From contig SVOS01000017.1 in assembly GCA_015066245.1 (NCBI GenBank), positions 1 to 34,924 of the forward strand: 34,924 nt of DNA, written 5' to 3'. The stretch is from Oscillospiraceae bacterium (GTDB lineage: Bacteria > Bacillota > Clostridia > Oscillospirales > Acutalibacteraceae). The translations under genes were made by a program, and so were the position numbers. This document shows positions 1-7,931 of this stretch, in pieces (the stretch's first letter is position 1; every line of letters starts with the position of its first letter). Below the pieces are notes generated by a model. The model had not been told where the DNA came from. It worked only from the letters and a program-made list of their open reading frames with translations, and searched no databases.

Positions 1-376
1 AGCAGCAGAGATCGACTACGAGGTAATCGTAGGAATTTCAGCAGATCCTACAGCAGATACAATCAAGATCGGTTACTCCTTATTCTGGGAAGTACCCGAG
101 GAGCTTGGCACATTCGTACAGGGCGGTATCCTCATCGTAGAGCAGAAGAACTACAACGAGGCAAACTTCGTAGTAGGCGGTAACGCACAGGATACAAACA
201 TTACTCAGGCAGCACCAACTGCAGCCCAGAGCAATCCTCAGCCCGGCTACACAGTAAACAAGACAAACAGCTTTATCGGCACAAGCTGGTACGCAAAGGC
301 ATTTGTACAGTATAAAGATGCAAACGGCGACATCCAGACAGCATACTCCGATATGGTTGCAGTTGATAAGATTTAA
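1..376 (+). CDS. C-terminal part of an unrecognised, probably secreted protein (5' truncated)
   Basis: The reading frame is open from base 2 to a TAA at 374-376, giving the last 124 residues of a protein whose start lies outside the window. The visible part is hydrophilic and has no membrane segment. It is rich in Thr, Ala, Asn and Gln, with short alternating beta-strand-like stretches and a final segment resembling the last beta-strands of extracellular beta-sandwich domains (AFVQYKDANGDIQ). Codon choice is strongly biased to a few codons (aca, gca, gta, atc, aac), as in highly expressed genes. No catalytic motif, sorting signal or dockerin is visible in this fragment. Two strong hairpins follow it. 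Secretion is inferred from composition only, and I do not recognise the family. Confidence 0.7.
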   Translation, partial: AAEIDYEVIVGISADPTADTIKIGYSLFWEVPEELGTFVQGGILIVEQKNYNEANFVVGGNAQDTNITQAAPTAAQSNPQPGYTVNKTNSFIGTSWYAKAFVQYKDANGDIQTAYSDMVAVDKI

Positions 377-497
377 GAGTTAAGATTTAATCAAAGCTAA
401 GAAGCATCAAAGAACTTCAAAAGCACGACTTGAATCATATTCTTAGAGACATAAACTGAGTCTTAAAACGAAAACCAACCCCAAAAAAACTCAACAA

Positions 498-528
498 CCC
501 CCGACAGAGAATCCTCTGTCGGGGGTTT
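498..528 (+). terminator. Rho-independent terminator after the left-edge gene
   Basis: A perfect 12-bp stem (498-509 with 514-525, arm CCCCCGACAGAG) closes a 4-base loop and is followed by TTT. It lies about 120 bases after the stop codon of the left-edge gene. Confidence 0.85.
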
Positions 529-553
529 CAGTTAAAAATATGTTTTAAAAAAC

Positions 554-590
554 AAAAAGAAGTGCCTATATTCTTTAGGCACTTCTTTTT
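554..590. terminator. Bidirectional terminator between convergent genes
   Basis: A stem of 15 pairs (554-568 with 576-590) has A-runs on the left arm and T-runs on the right, so it reads as a terminator on both strands. It is probably the terminator of the 38-residue peptide gene on the minus strand and a second stop for the left-edge gene. Confidence 0.85.
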
Positions 591-610
591 GCTAATTAAT
601 TTGAAGAAAA

Positions 611-727
611 TTAGACATCTTCGCTGCCGCCTTCACCAACGGACTGTGTAGAAGTTGTTGTAGAAGCAACGATAACTTCCTCTGTCTCGAACATAACAAC
701 GTTCATCTCAGGTGCTGTATATTTCAC
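611..727 (-). CDS. Small unknown peptide, 38 residues, GTG start
   Basis: This reading frame is short, but every element of a gene is present. There is a promoter TTGACT-N17-TAGTCT (783-788 and 760-765 on the minus strand), a full-strength ribosome binding site AAGGAGGTG (735-743), seven bases of spacing, a GTG start, 38 codons, a TAA stop, and the terminator at 554-590. The peptide begins MKYTAPEMNVVMFETEEVIV and continues into a Ser/Thr stretch and an acidic Gly-rich end. It has no signal peptide, membrane segment or Cys. The start pattern (K-Y-x-x-P, then an alternating hydrophobic/acidic segment ending in V-I) is similar to short hypothetical peptides I recall from gut Clostridia, but no function is known to me. 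No peptide-modifying enzyme or transporter is adjacent, so a RiPP precursor role is only a possibility. Confidence 0.75.
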   Translation of the reverse strand: MKYTAPEMNVVMFETEEVIVASTTTSTQSVGEGGSEDV

Positions 728-759
728 TATGATTCACCTCCTTCTATATTTCTTCTTAT

Positions 760-788
760 AGACTATCACAAATAGATATACAAGTCAA
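760..788 (-). promoter_or_regulatory. Sigma-A-type promoter of the small peptide gene
   Basis: On the minus strand TTGACT (783-788) and TAGTCT (760-765) are separated by 17 bases. Transcription would start about 25 bases upstream of the GTG start codon, giving a very short leader. Confidence 0.6.
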
Positions 789-887
789 GAAAAATTAAGC
801 AAATTTTGGTATAAAATATGAATTAATATTATTATTTGCTCAGGATACTTAATGAACTTAGTTTTACCATAAATATATTAGTGTGTA

Positions 888-917
888 TTGAAACCAATAT
901 GTTTGGTATGCTAAAAT
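888..917 (+). promoter_or_regulatory. Promoter of the unknown membrane protein gene
   Basis: TTGAAA (888-893) and TAAAAT (912-917) are spaced by 18 bases, with a TG one base before the -10 (extended -10). The start codon lies 34 bases downstream of the -10. Confidence 0.5.
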
Positions 918-950
918 CTATATGAAAAGCGGTGTATTGGGGGGATTTAG

Positions 951-2183
951 GTGTCAGAGACTTTATATACAGAGCTTCAACGAGCATTTGCGGATATTCG
1001 GTTCCTTCAGCGTATGGATGAAGCACAAAAGACTATGAAACAGGTAAAAAAAGAGCTCCAAAAGAATAAACATTCAGATGACGGGGATTTGATACTTTAT
1101 TGCATAGATACTATGTTTGATATCATTAATGAAAGAAAGTCTCAAAAAATTCAGGATTTTGCCGATTTGGTTCATGATATCCCTGAAATTCCTATGGGAA
1201 AAAGAAGTTTTTACTCTTTTAATGATGAAATTGAAGCCTTCAGGAGAAAATACGGTGAAAAATATTTCAGAGATTTTGAAAAAGTAAAACCGCGTTTTAA
1301 TAAACGTGCTTCAAAAAATTCTTGGACATATTTTTTGCCGAATGCTGACGACGAATTCAAAGCAATGCATCCCAGAGCTTACTTCTGGATAAGGATTCTG
1401 GGCGTGTTGGCATTGTTTGTTCCGCAGATATGCTATGTGGCGATGATGTTCTTTGTGTTTTTTACCGAGCACTGTGAAAATTGTTTTGTTCTGGTGGGAT
1501 ACATTGGCTCTTTTATGGTGGGTATAGGGCTTTTTAATCTGGTTGCGGCTTTTGTGCATCAATATCTGGGTCATAAGCTGACCGCGATCTGTATTGGCGG
1601 CGGAGGCTTGCTTGTGGCGGTTTCGCTTTTTGCTGTATTTAATCCTCAGATTTTACCGAGCATGGATATGGATATATTTATGCACTATATTCTGAGCCTT
1701 GTTTGGCTACCGCTTCTGGCGGGATATTATTATCTTTTCAGATGCGGAGTTACAAAGCTTCTTGAATCCAAAAAAATCAGAAGAAGTATGCTCAATAAGC
1801 TTAAAAAGGGTGCAAAGAATTTTTGGTGGTATGAAGCATTGCATGCTGAGTATAACTTAGGTGTGATTTATTATTTAAATAAAGTATTTACCATAGCGTT
1901 TGCTGTTCTTTCGTTTTCAATGGTTACTTTCGGATTTATAAAGTTTATGCTTATCCCTAATATGGTGCTTTATGTGATTTTGTGTGTTTTGAGCTCGGCG
2001 ATGAGTGTTTTTGCATCGGTGCAGCACAATATGGATAAATACGGCAAGCCTTTTGTGCTGTTGGAAAACAGCGGATACGGATTCAGACATGCAGATTCTG
2101 TTGTGCACGATATTTTGAGAGCAGCGGTTGTGTTGCTGCTGGCTTGGGTTGAGTACAAGGTTGTTATGGATTTTGTTTTTTAA
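951..2183 (+). CDS. Unknown multi-pass membrane protein
   Basis: The frame opens with GTG at 951, just after a G-rich ribosome binding site (938-944), and encodes 410 residues. Residues 1 to about 140 are soluble, highly charged and probably helical, with a coiled-coil-like early stretch (MDEAQKTMKQVKKELQKNK). About seven hydrophobic segments follow between residues 143 and 410, and the protein ends in a hydrophobic helix without a soluble tail. No catalytic motif, ATPase box or transporter signature was found. The gene has its own promoter and is separated from metG by 89 bases that hold another promoter, so it is likely a single-gene unit. A signalling or envelope role is imaginable, but nothing in the sequence decides it. 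Confidence 0.85.
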   Translation: MSETLYTELQRAFADIRFLQRMDEAQKTMKQVKKELQKNKHSDDGDLILYCIDTMFDIINERKSQKIQDFADLVHDIPEIPMGKRSFYSFNDEIEAFRRKYGEKYFRDFEKVKPRFNKRASKNSWTYFLPNADDEFKAMHPRAYFWIRILGVLALFVPQICYVAMMFFVFFTEHCENCFVLVGYIGSFMVGIGLFNLVAAFVHQYLGHKLTAICIGGGGLLVAVSLFAVFNPQILPSMDMDIFMHYILSLVWLPLLAGYYYLFRCGVTKLLESKKIRRSMLNKLKKGAKNFWWYEALHAEYNLGVIYYLNKVFTIAFAVLSFSMVTFGFIKFMLIPNMVLYVILCVLSSAMSVFASVQHNMDKYGKPFVLLENSGYGFRHADSVVHDILRAAVVLLLAWVEYKVVMDFVF

Positions 2184-2206
2184 GGATGATAACCTTTAAT
2201 ATAAAG

Positions 2207-2235
2207 TTGCTTTTTATATACTTTCGTGATAAAAT
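2207..2235 (+). promoter_or_regulatory. Promoter of metG-tatD
   Basis: TTGCTT (2207-2212) and TAAAAT (2230-2235) are spaced by 17 bases, with an extended -10 TG at 2227-2228. The leader to the metG start is only about 30 bases, too short for a T-box. Confidence 0.5.
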
Positions 2236-2272
2236 ATTAATTTAGAAAGATTTTACGCAGGAGTGATTATAA

Positions 2273-4225
2273 ATGTGTGATAACAACAAGTTTTACATTA
2301 CAACCCCAATATACTATCCTTCGGGTAATCCTCACATCGGCCACTGCTATACAACAGTAGCTTGTGATTCTATTGCAAGATACAAGAGAATGCAGGGCAA
2401 GGACGTAATGTTTTTGACAGGCACAGACGAGCACGGCCTTAAAATTGAGCAGAAAGCCGCCGAAAAAGGCGTTACTCCCAAGGCTTATGTTGATGAAATC
2501 GTTGAGAATTTTAAGGCTTTGTGGAAATATATGAATGTAGACTATGACCGCTACATCCGTACTACTGATGACTATCATGTAGAAGCAGTACAGAAGATTT
2601 TCAAGGCTCTTTATGACAAGGGTTATATCTATAAGGGCGAATACACAGGTAAATACTGTACTCCCTGCGAAAGCTTCTGGACAGACAGTCAGCTTGTTGA
2701 CGGTAAATGTCCCGAATGCGGCAGAGATGTTATTGAGGCTAAAGAGGAGGCTTACTTCCTTAAGATGTCTCCCTTTGCAGAGAGAATCGAAAAGCTCCTT
2801 ACAGAAACAGACTATCTCCGTCCCAAGACAAGAGCCGTTGAGCTTGTAAATAACTTCATCAAGCCCGGTCTTGAGGATTTGTGCGTTTCCCGTACAACAT
2901 TTACATGGGGCGTTCCCGTAAGCTTTGACGAAAAGCACGTTGTTTATGTGTGGATTGATGCTCTTTCAAACTATATCACAGCTTTAGGCTATGAGAACAA
3001 CGCATATAACGACTATGCAAAATACTGGCCTGCAGATACTCATATGGTTGCTAAGGATATCATGCGTTTTCACGCTATTATCTGGCCTGCAATGCTTATG
3101 GCACTTGATTTGCCCCTTCCTAAGCACCTTGCAGTTCATGGATGGATTACCTTTAACGGTCAGAAGATGAGCAAGTCTCTGGGTAATGTTGTTGACCCCT
3201 TTGTTTTGGGCGAGAGATACGGTGCTGATGCAATCCGCTACCATATTCTCAGAGAAATGGCTCTGGGTGCTGACAGCTCTTTCTCCAATGAAATTATGAT
3301 TAACCGCATCAATACAGACCTTGCAAACGGTCTTGGCAACCTTGTTTCCCGAACAGTTGCAATGGTTGAGAAGTATTTTGGCGGTACATTGCCCGCAGAG
3401 CAGGTTGAGGGTGAGTTTGACGACTCTCTTATTGAGACTGCTATGGCTTTAAAGGCAGAGGTTGACAAATTTATCGACGAAACTCAGCTTAACAATGCTC
3501 TTGCTGAGATTTTCAAGGTTGTTAACAGAGCTAATAAATATATCGACGAGACTATGCCTTGGGTACTTGCAAAGGACGAGGCACAAAAACCCCGACTTGC
3601 AAGAGTTCTTTATAATCTTCTTGAGGCTATCCGTGTGGCTACTACACCTCTTTCTTGCTTTATGCCCTCTACAATGCCTAAGGTTTGGGAGCAGATTGGT
3701 ATGAGTGTTGAGGACGCAACATACGGGAACATGGATAAGTGGGGTGTGCTTGCGGCTAACGTTACTGTTAAACGCGGCGAAGTTTTGTTCCCCAGAATTG
3801 ACGTAGAAAAAGAAATCGAAGAGCTTAACAAGTTCATCTGCAATAACGAAACAAAGGCAGAGGAAAAGAAAGACGAGCCTAAAGTAGAAATTCCCGAGGG
3901 TCTTGCTGAAATCGGTATTGAGGATTTCTGTAAGGTGGACCTGAGAGTTGCCCAAATTAAGGCAGCAGAGCCCGTTAAAAAGGCTAAGAAGCTTTTGAAG
4001 CTTACTGTTTTTGACGGAGTTAAGGAAAGAACAGTTGCATCAGGTATTGCAAAGTATTACACACCTGATGAGCTTGTTGGCAAGTCCATTATCCTTGTAT
4101 CCAATCTTAAGCCAGCCACCCTTTGCGGCATAGAAAGTGCAGGTATGATTCTGGCGGCTACAAGCGGCGAAGACGTAAAGGTTATCTTTGTTGACGGTGT
4201 GCCTGCAGGCTCAAAAATCAGCTGA
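2273..4225 (+). CDS. metG: Methionyl-tRNA synthetase
   Basis: This enzyme charges tRNA-Met with methionine in the cytoplasm, using ATP. The 650-residue product has the class I signatures in the right places: HIGH at residues 21-24, the TGTDEHG segment near residue 50, a zinc knuckle with C129/C132 and C146/C149, and KMSKS at 298-302. The anticodon-binding helical domain follows, and residues from about 545 to 650 form the C-terminal EMAP/Trbp111-type tRNA-binding domain (IEDFCKVDLRVAQI, ILVSNLKPATLCGIESAGM). The length fits the long bacterial MetRS type with this appended domain. The start is ATG after a CAGGAGTG ribosome binding site. Its stop codon overlaps the tatD start (TGATG), so the two genes are translationally coupled, a frequent arrangement in Firmicutes. 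Confidence 0.98.
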   Translation: MCDNNKFYITTPIYYPSGNPHIGHCYTTVACDSIARYKRMQGKDVMFLTGTDEHGLKIEQKAAEKGVTPKAYVDEIVENFKALWKYMNVDYDRYIRTTDDYHVEAVQKIFKALYDKGYIYKGEYTGKYCTPCESFWTDSQLVDGKCPECGRDVIEAKEEAYFLKMSPFAERIEKLLTETDYLRPKTRAVELVNNFIKPGLEDLCVSRTTFTWGVPVSFDEKHVVYVWIDALSNYITALGYENNAYNDYAKYWPADTHMVAKDIMRFHAIIWPAMLMALDLPLPKHLAVHGWITFNGQKMSKSLGNVVDPFVLGERYGADAIRYHILREMALGADSSFSNEIMINRINTDLANGLGNLVSRTVAMVEKYFGGTLPAEQVEGEFDDSLIETAMALKAEVDKFIDETQLNNALAEIFKVVNRANKYIDETMPWVLAKDEAQKPRLARVLYNLLEAIRVATTPLSCFMPSTMPKVWEQIGMSVEDATYGNMDKWGVLAANVTVKRGEVLFPRIDVEKEIEELNKFICNNETKAEEKKDEPKVEIPEGLAEIGIEDFCKVDLRVAQIKAAEPVKKAKKLLKLTVFDGVKERTVASGIAKYYTPDELVGKSIILVSNLKPATLCGIESAGMILAATSGEDVKVIFVDGVPAGSKIS

Positions 4226-4998
4226 TGAGCTATAATAATATTTTTGATGTTCACGCCCATTACGATGACGAAAAGTTTAATGAGGACAGAGAGGAGCTAT
4301 TAGGCTCCTTGCCCTCAATGGGTGTTCGGGCGGTTGTTAATGCTTCTGTTGATATTGCTACCGCAAAAAAGGCTATTGAATTTTCCGAGAAGTATCCTTT
4401 TATGTATGCGGCGGTGGGTATTCACCCCGAAAATCTCGATGGGCTTGAGGAAAATTACCTTAGTATTCTTGCTGACCTTTATGAGAATAACAAAAAGGTT
4501 GTGGCGATAGGTGAGATAGGTCTTGACTATTATTGGGATATTCCCAAAGAGCCGCAACTCAAAGTCTTTGAAGACCAGCTTAAATTAGCTATGGAGCTTG
4601 ATGCTCCTGTGGTTATTCATGACAGAGAGGCTCATGGGGATACAATGCGGATTCTTAAGAAGTATACCCCCAAAAAAGTGCTGCTTCACTGCTATAGCGG
4701 AAGCCGTGAGATGCTCAAAGAGGTTATGAGGATGGGGGCTTTCATAAGTCTTGGCGGTGTAGTTACCTTTAAAAATGCAAGAGTTCCTGTAGAGGTAGCA
4801 GAGGCGGTGCCTGTGGACAGGCTTCTTCTTGAGACTGATTGTCCTTATCTTTCGCCTGTGCCTTTCAGAGGTAAGCGTAACAGCAGCGAAAAGATAGCTT
4901 ATACTGCAGAAAAAATTGCAGAGATCAAGGGTATGGATACACAGAATCTTATTGATATTACATGTAAAAATGCCTTTGAGTTTTTTGATATTGATTAA
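4225..4998 (+). CDS. tatD: TatD-family metal-dependent deoxyribonuclease
   Basis: The 257-residue protein is a TIM-barrel amidohydrolase-fold hydrolase of the TatD family, known as 3'-5' DNases acting in DNA repair or turnover. The metal ligands are all visible: the N-terminal HxH (H10, H12 in FDVHAHYDD), E97 in GEIGLDYYWD, H132 in VVIHDRE, H155 in LLHCYSG, and D205 in ETDCPYL. The characteristic PYLSPVPFRGKRNS segment is present near the end. The ATG overlaps the metG stop by one base. There is no separate ribosome binding site beyond the metG coding end, so reinitiation is likely. The length is standard for the family. Confidence 0.95.
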   Translation: MSYNNIFDVHAHYDDEKFNEDREELLGSLPSMGVRAVVNASVDIATAKKAIEFSEKYPFMYAAVGIHPENLDGLEENYLSILADLYENNKKVVAIGEIGLDYYWDIPKEPQLKVFEDQLKLAMELDAPVVIHDREAHGDTMRILKKYTPKKVLLHCYSGSREMLKEVMRMGAFISLGGVVTFKNARVPVEVAEAVPVDRLLLETDCPYLSPVPFRGKRNSSEKIAYTAEKIAEIKGMDTQNLIDITCKNAFEFFDID

Positions 4999-5003
4999 AG
5001 CAC

Positions 5004-5033
5004 AAGCCCTTCCCATAAAAAGGAAGGGCTTTA
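5004..5033 (+). terminator. Probable terminator after metG-tatD
   Basis: A perfect 10-bp stem (5004-5013 with 5022-5031, arm AAGCCCTTCC) closes an 8-base loop. The T-tract is short (TT AAT), so read-through into the next gene is possible. Confidence 0.65.
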
Positions 5034-5054
5034 ATAAAATAAGGAGGTGCTTGC

Positions 5055-7763
5055 GTGAGTAAAACATTGGAAAGTCCCTTGAAAACAAGAGGAATAAAAG
5101 GTTTTTTCAAAAACAATGCCTTTATAATGGCTGCATTTTTTATTCCTATGTTCATAATGGCAGTAAGTTTTATTACTCAAGAAGTTGCACCCTTTGGCAG
5201 CAGGATGCCTATCATAAGTGATGCGGTTCATCAGTATTATCCCTTTTTGCGTGAGTTTCAGACACTGCTGAAAGACGGCGTGTTGCCTTTCTATTCGTGG
5301 AATACAGGCGGTGGCTCAAGTTTTCTTGGGGTTGTGGGAAACTATATTGCCAGCCCGCTTTACCTGTTTACATATTTTCTGCCTGAAGGCCACATCTGGC
5401 TTAAGATATATCTTGCTTGTACGATTGTTGTTCGAATCGGTTGTGCAGGCGGATTTATGTCGATTTTTCTCAGAAAAGTATTCAAAAGAAATGACCTGAG
5501 CCTTGTGTACTTCTCACTTATGTACGCATTGTGCGGATTTATAATGGGGTACTACTGGAATGTTATGTGGCTGGATACCGTTGCATTGTTGCCGTTGGTG
5601 GTGGCAGGGGCATATTCTGTGCTGAAAGAGGGTAAGTTCAGCCTGTATATTGTTTCTCTGGCACTTTCGGTTATCTGTAGTTTTTACATAGCGTTTTTTG
5701 TCTGTATTTTTGTTCTGATTTTCTGTATTTGCTATACAATTATAAATTTTATAAGTCTTAAACAAAGCTTTAAAAATGCAGGCAAAATGGCAGGCTTTAC
5801 TATAGTCGCCTTTATGATTACTGCCTTTATCACAATTCCTACCTATATGGCATTGAGCCATTCGGATTCATCTGCAGATGCGGCAGGTTTTCCGCTGAGC
5901 TATGCAATCAATATTTCCTATGGCTACGAAGAGAACAATTTTCTCAACACAATCAAGGCAATTCTGCGTACAATAACAAATCTTATGACAGTAACATCAC
6001 CTATTACTATGGATAAAGGTGAGCCTAATATTTTCTGTGGTGTTGTGTCGCTATTTCTTTTGCCTTTTTATTTTACAACCAAGAAAATCAGTCGCAAGGA
6101 AAAAGCAGTTTCGCTGTCCGTGGTGATTTTCTTTGTGCTGAGCTTTGTTTTCACTCAGCTTGATTACATTTGGCACGGCTTCAATACGCCTGCAATGATT
6201 TACTATCGCTTCAGCTTTCTGCTTTCATTTGTGTTGGTGGCACTGGCATACAGAGCTTTTTGTCTGGTTGACAGTTTCGGCAAAAGGGCATTTATTGCCT
6301 CAGCGGCAATACTTACGGTATATCTGGTGGCAGGTTTTGTGTTTCAGCGCAAGCTTTCTGTAATTTTAACCGCGGTGGCAGTTGCTCTGCTTTTTGCAGG
6401 ACTTTTGCTTTACAGAAAAGGCAAGCTCAGATATCGGGCAATGTCGGTGCTTCTGTGTATTTTTGTGGTGTGCGAAATGGGTGTAAATGCCTGGTACGGC
6501 ACACGCATTGTAGGCAGCAGCCAAGGAGATGACTTTCCGACTCAGGAAAGCTCGGTAAAGGCTCTGACAGAAATTGCTGAAAGCAAAAACCAAGATGAAT
6601 TTTACAGAACTGAGTTTACGAAACCCTCTGTACTTAACGATGGTGCGTTGTACTCCATGTTCGGTATCTCTTCTTTCAACTCTATGTGTCGCAGTGACTA
6701 CAGTGACCTTTTCACAGAGCTTGGATTGTCAGCTTCCAAAGGGAACAACAGATATGTATATATTGAAAACACTCCCGTGATTAATCTGTTTTTAAATATA
6801 AAGTATCTTGTAAGCAGAGCTGAGACCTCCACAGAGGACGAGGCTACACTTCTTCCTCAAGAAGCCTATGACACCACCTATCTTAATGAGGTGGCAGAGG
6901 TAAACAGCAGTATCCTCTACGAAAATACCTCATACATACCAATGGGTTTTATGGCGGACGAAACGCTTCTGGATTATGAGCTGCATCCCTTTGCTATGAT
7001 GCCTTATCTTGGTCAGAACGAGTTTTTCAGTCTTGCAACGGGCATAGACGAGGACGTGCTTGTTCCCGTTAAGGAAAACAAGATAAGCGGAGCGGATTTA
7101 AGCGAGATGACTCCAAGAGAAGACCTTGAGAATTACTATCTCTATAGCCGCAGCGAGGATACCGACGAGGTGGTTGAGGTAGAGTATATAGTGCCCGAGA
7201 CCGCCGGCTATTACGGATTTTTCAGAGCCTCTGAAAAAGATAGTCTGATTATTCAGTGTGGCGACAGAGAGGTTGAATATCCCAATGAGTATTCCGAGAT
7301 AATGTCCCTGGGTTATTTAGAAAAAGGCGAAAAAATCAAGGTTAAGCTACCTCTGGCTGTCGAAAAGAACGGCAAAATCAGTTTCAATGTGTATCGCTTT
7401 GACAATGAAGTTTTCGATAAAGGCTACGAAAAGCTCAGCAGAACATGGATGAAGCTGGACGAAAAAACCTCGAACGGCTTTAAGGGTACCATTGATGTAA
7501 AGGAAAAAGGGCTTTTCTATACATCCGTACTTTATGACGAAGGCTGGAAGGCTTATGTAGACGGCAAAGAGGTAGAGATTACTCCTGTTGCCCAGACATT
7601 CTGTGCCTTTGAGCTTTCTGAGGGTGAGCACAAGATAGAGTTTGTGTTTAGCCCCGAAGGTTTGACTATGGGAATTATCGTCAGCGTTGCAGGTGTGGTT
7701 TCGTTTGTAGCTCTGATTATTATTTCCGGCAGGAAAAATAAGAAAATGTTTTGTAAAAAATAA
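5055..7763 (+). CDS. YfhO-family membrane protein
   Basis: The start is GTG, six bases after a perfect AAGGAGGTG (5041-5049). The product has 902 residues. After a short cytoplasmic lead it has about 12 membrane segments with the YfhO pattern: an early extracytoplasmic loop with SDAVHQYYPFLREF and SWNTGGGSSFLG, then YWNVMWLDTVALLPL. A large extracytoplasmic domain follows (about residues 490-870), and one last membrane helix precedes a lysine-rich tail. YfhO proteins are related to GT-C-fold glycosyltransferases and have been linked in Gram-positives to lipoteichoic acid or other envelope glycosylation. The exact substrate here is unknown. It follows metG-tatD by 56 bases across a weak terminator. 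Family assignment is firm, function is inferred. Confidence 0.9.
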   Translation: MSKTLESPLKTRGIKGFFKNNAFIMAAFFIPMFIMAVSFITQEVAPFGSRMPIISDAVHQYYPFLREFQTLLKDGVLPFYSWNTGGGSSFLGVVGNYIASPLYLFTYFLPEGHIWLKIYLACTIVVRIGCAGGFMSIFLRKVFKRNDLSLVYFSLMYALCGFIMGYYWNVMWLDTVALLPLVVAGAYSVLKEGKFSLYIVSLALSVICSFYIAFFVCIFVLIFCICYTIINFISLKQSFKNAGKMAGFTIVAFMITAFITIPTYMALSHSDSSADAAGFPLSYAINISYGYEENNFLNTIKAILRTITNLMTVTSPITMDKGEPNIFCGVVSLFLLPFYFTTKKISRKEKAVSLSVVIFFVLSFVFTQLDYIWHGFNTPAMIYYRFSFLLSFVLVALAYRAFCLVDSFGKRAFIASAAILTVYLVAGFVFQRKLSVILTAVAVALLFAGLLLYRKGKLRYRAMSVLLCIFVVCEMGVNAWYGTRIVGSSQGDDFPTQESSVKALTEIAESKNQDEFYRTEFTKPSVLNDGALYSMFGISSFNSMCRSDYSDLFTELGLSASKGNNRYVYIENTPVINLFLNIKYLVSRAETSTEDEATLLPQEAYDTTYLNEVAEVNSSILYENTSYIPMGFMADETLLDYELHPFAMMPYLGQNEFFSLATGIDEDVLVPVKENKISGADLSEMTPREDLENYYLYSRSEDTDEVVEVEYIVPETAGYYGFFRASEKDSLIIQCGDREVEYPNEYSEIMSLGYLEKGEKIKVKLPLAVEKNGKISFNVYRFDNEVFDKGYEKLSRTWMKLDEKTSNGFKGTIDVKEKGLFYTSVLYDEGWKAYVDGKEVEITPVAQTFCAFELSEGEHKIEFVFSPEGLTMGIIVSVAGVVSFVALIIISGRKNKKMFCKK

Positions 7764-7793
7764 AATATCCAATAGAAAAATTGCACAGTTATG

Positions 7794-7842
7794 ACCCTGC
7801 TATTCTATCAATTATGTTAATTGATTTGGTAGCAGGGTTTTG
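7794..7842 (+). terminator. Terminator of the YfhO gene
   Basis: An outer stem (7794-7802 with 7830-7838, arm ACCCTGCTA) encloses an inner stem (7807-7814 with 7818-7825, arm ATCAATTA). TTTTGC follows. The descending part overlaps the next gene's -35 region. Confidence 0.75.
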
Positions 7843-7855
7843 CTATAATTATAAT
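7821..7855 (+). promoter_or_regulatory. Promoter of the dockerin metallophosphoesterase gene
   Basis: TTGATT (7821-7826) and TATAAT (7844-7849) are spaced by 17 bases. A second TATAAT directly follows (7850-7855). The -35 lies inside the terminator hairpin of the preceding gene, so the same bases serve both jobs. Confidence 0.65.
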
Positions 7856-7931
7856 GTACGAATATGATTATCTTGAGAAATAGTCAACCGGATTGGACAT
7901 ATTCTCACAGATATCAAAAGGAGGATTTTTA

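Noticed and set aside
367..390. A 10-bp direct repeat TAAGATTTAA at the end of the left-edge gene
   Set aside because: Too short and AT-rich to call an insertion footprint.
2184..2272. T-box riboswitch upstream of metG
   Set aside because: The space between the promoter and start codon is about 30 bases, far too short, and no T-box core sequence is seen.
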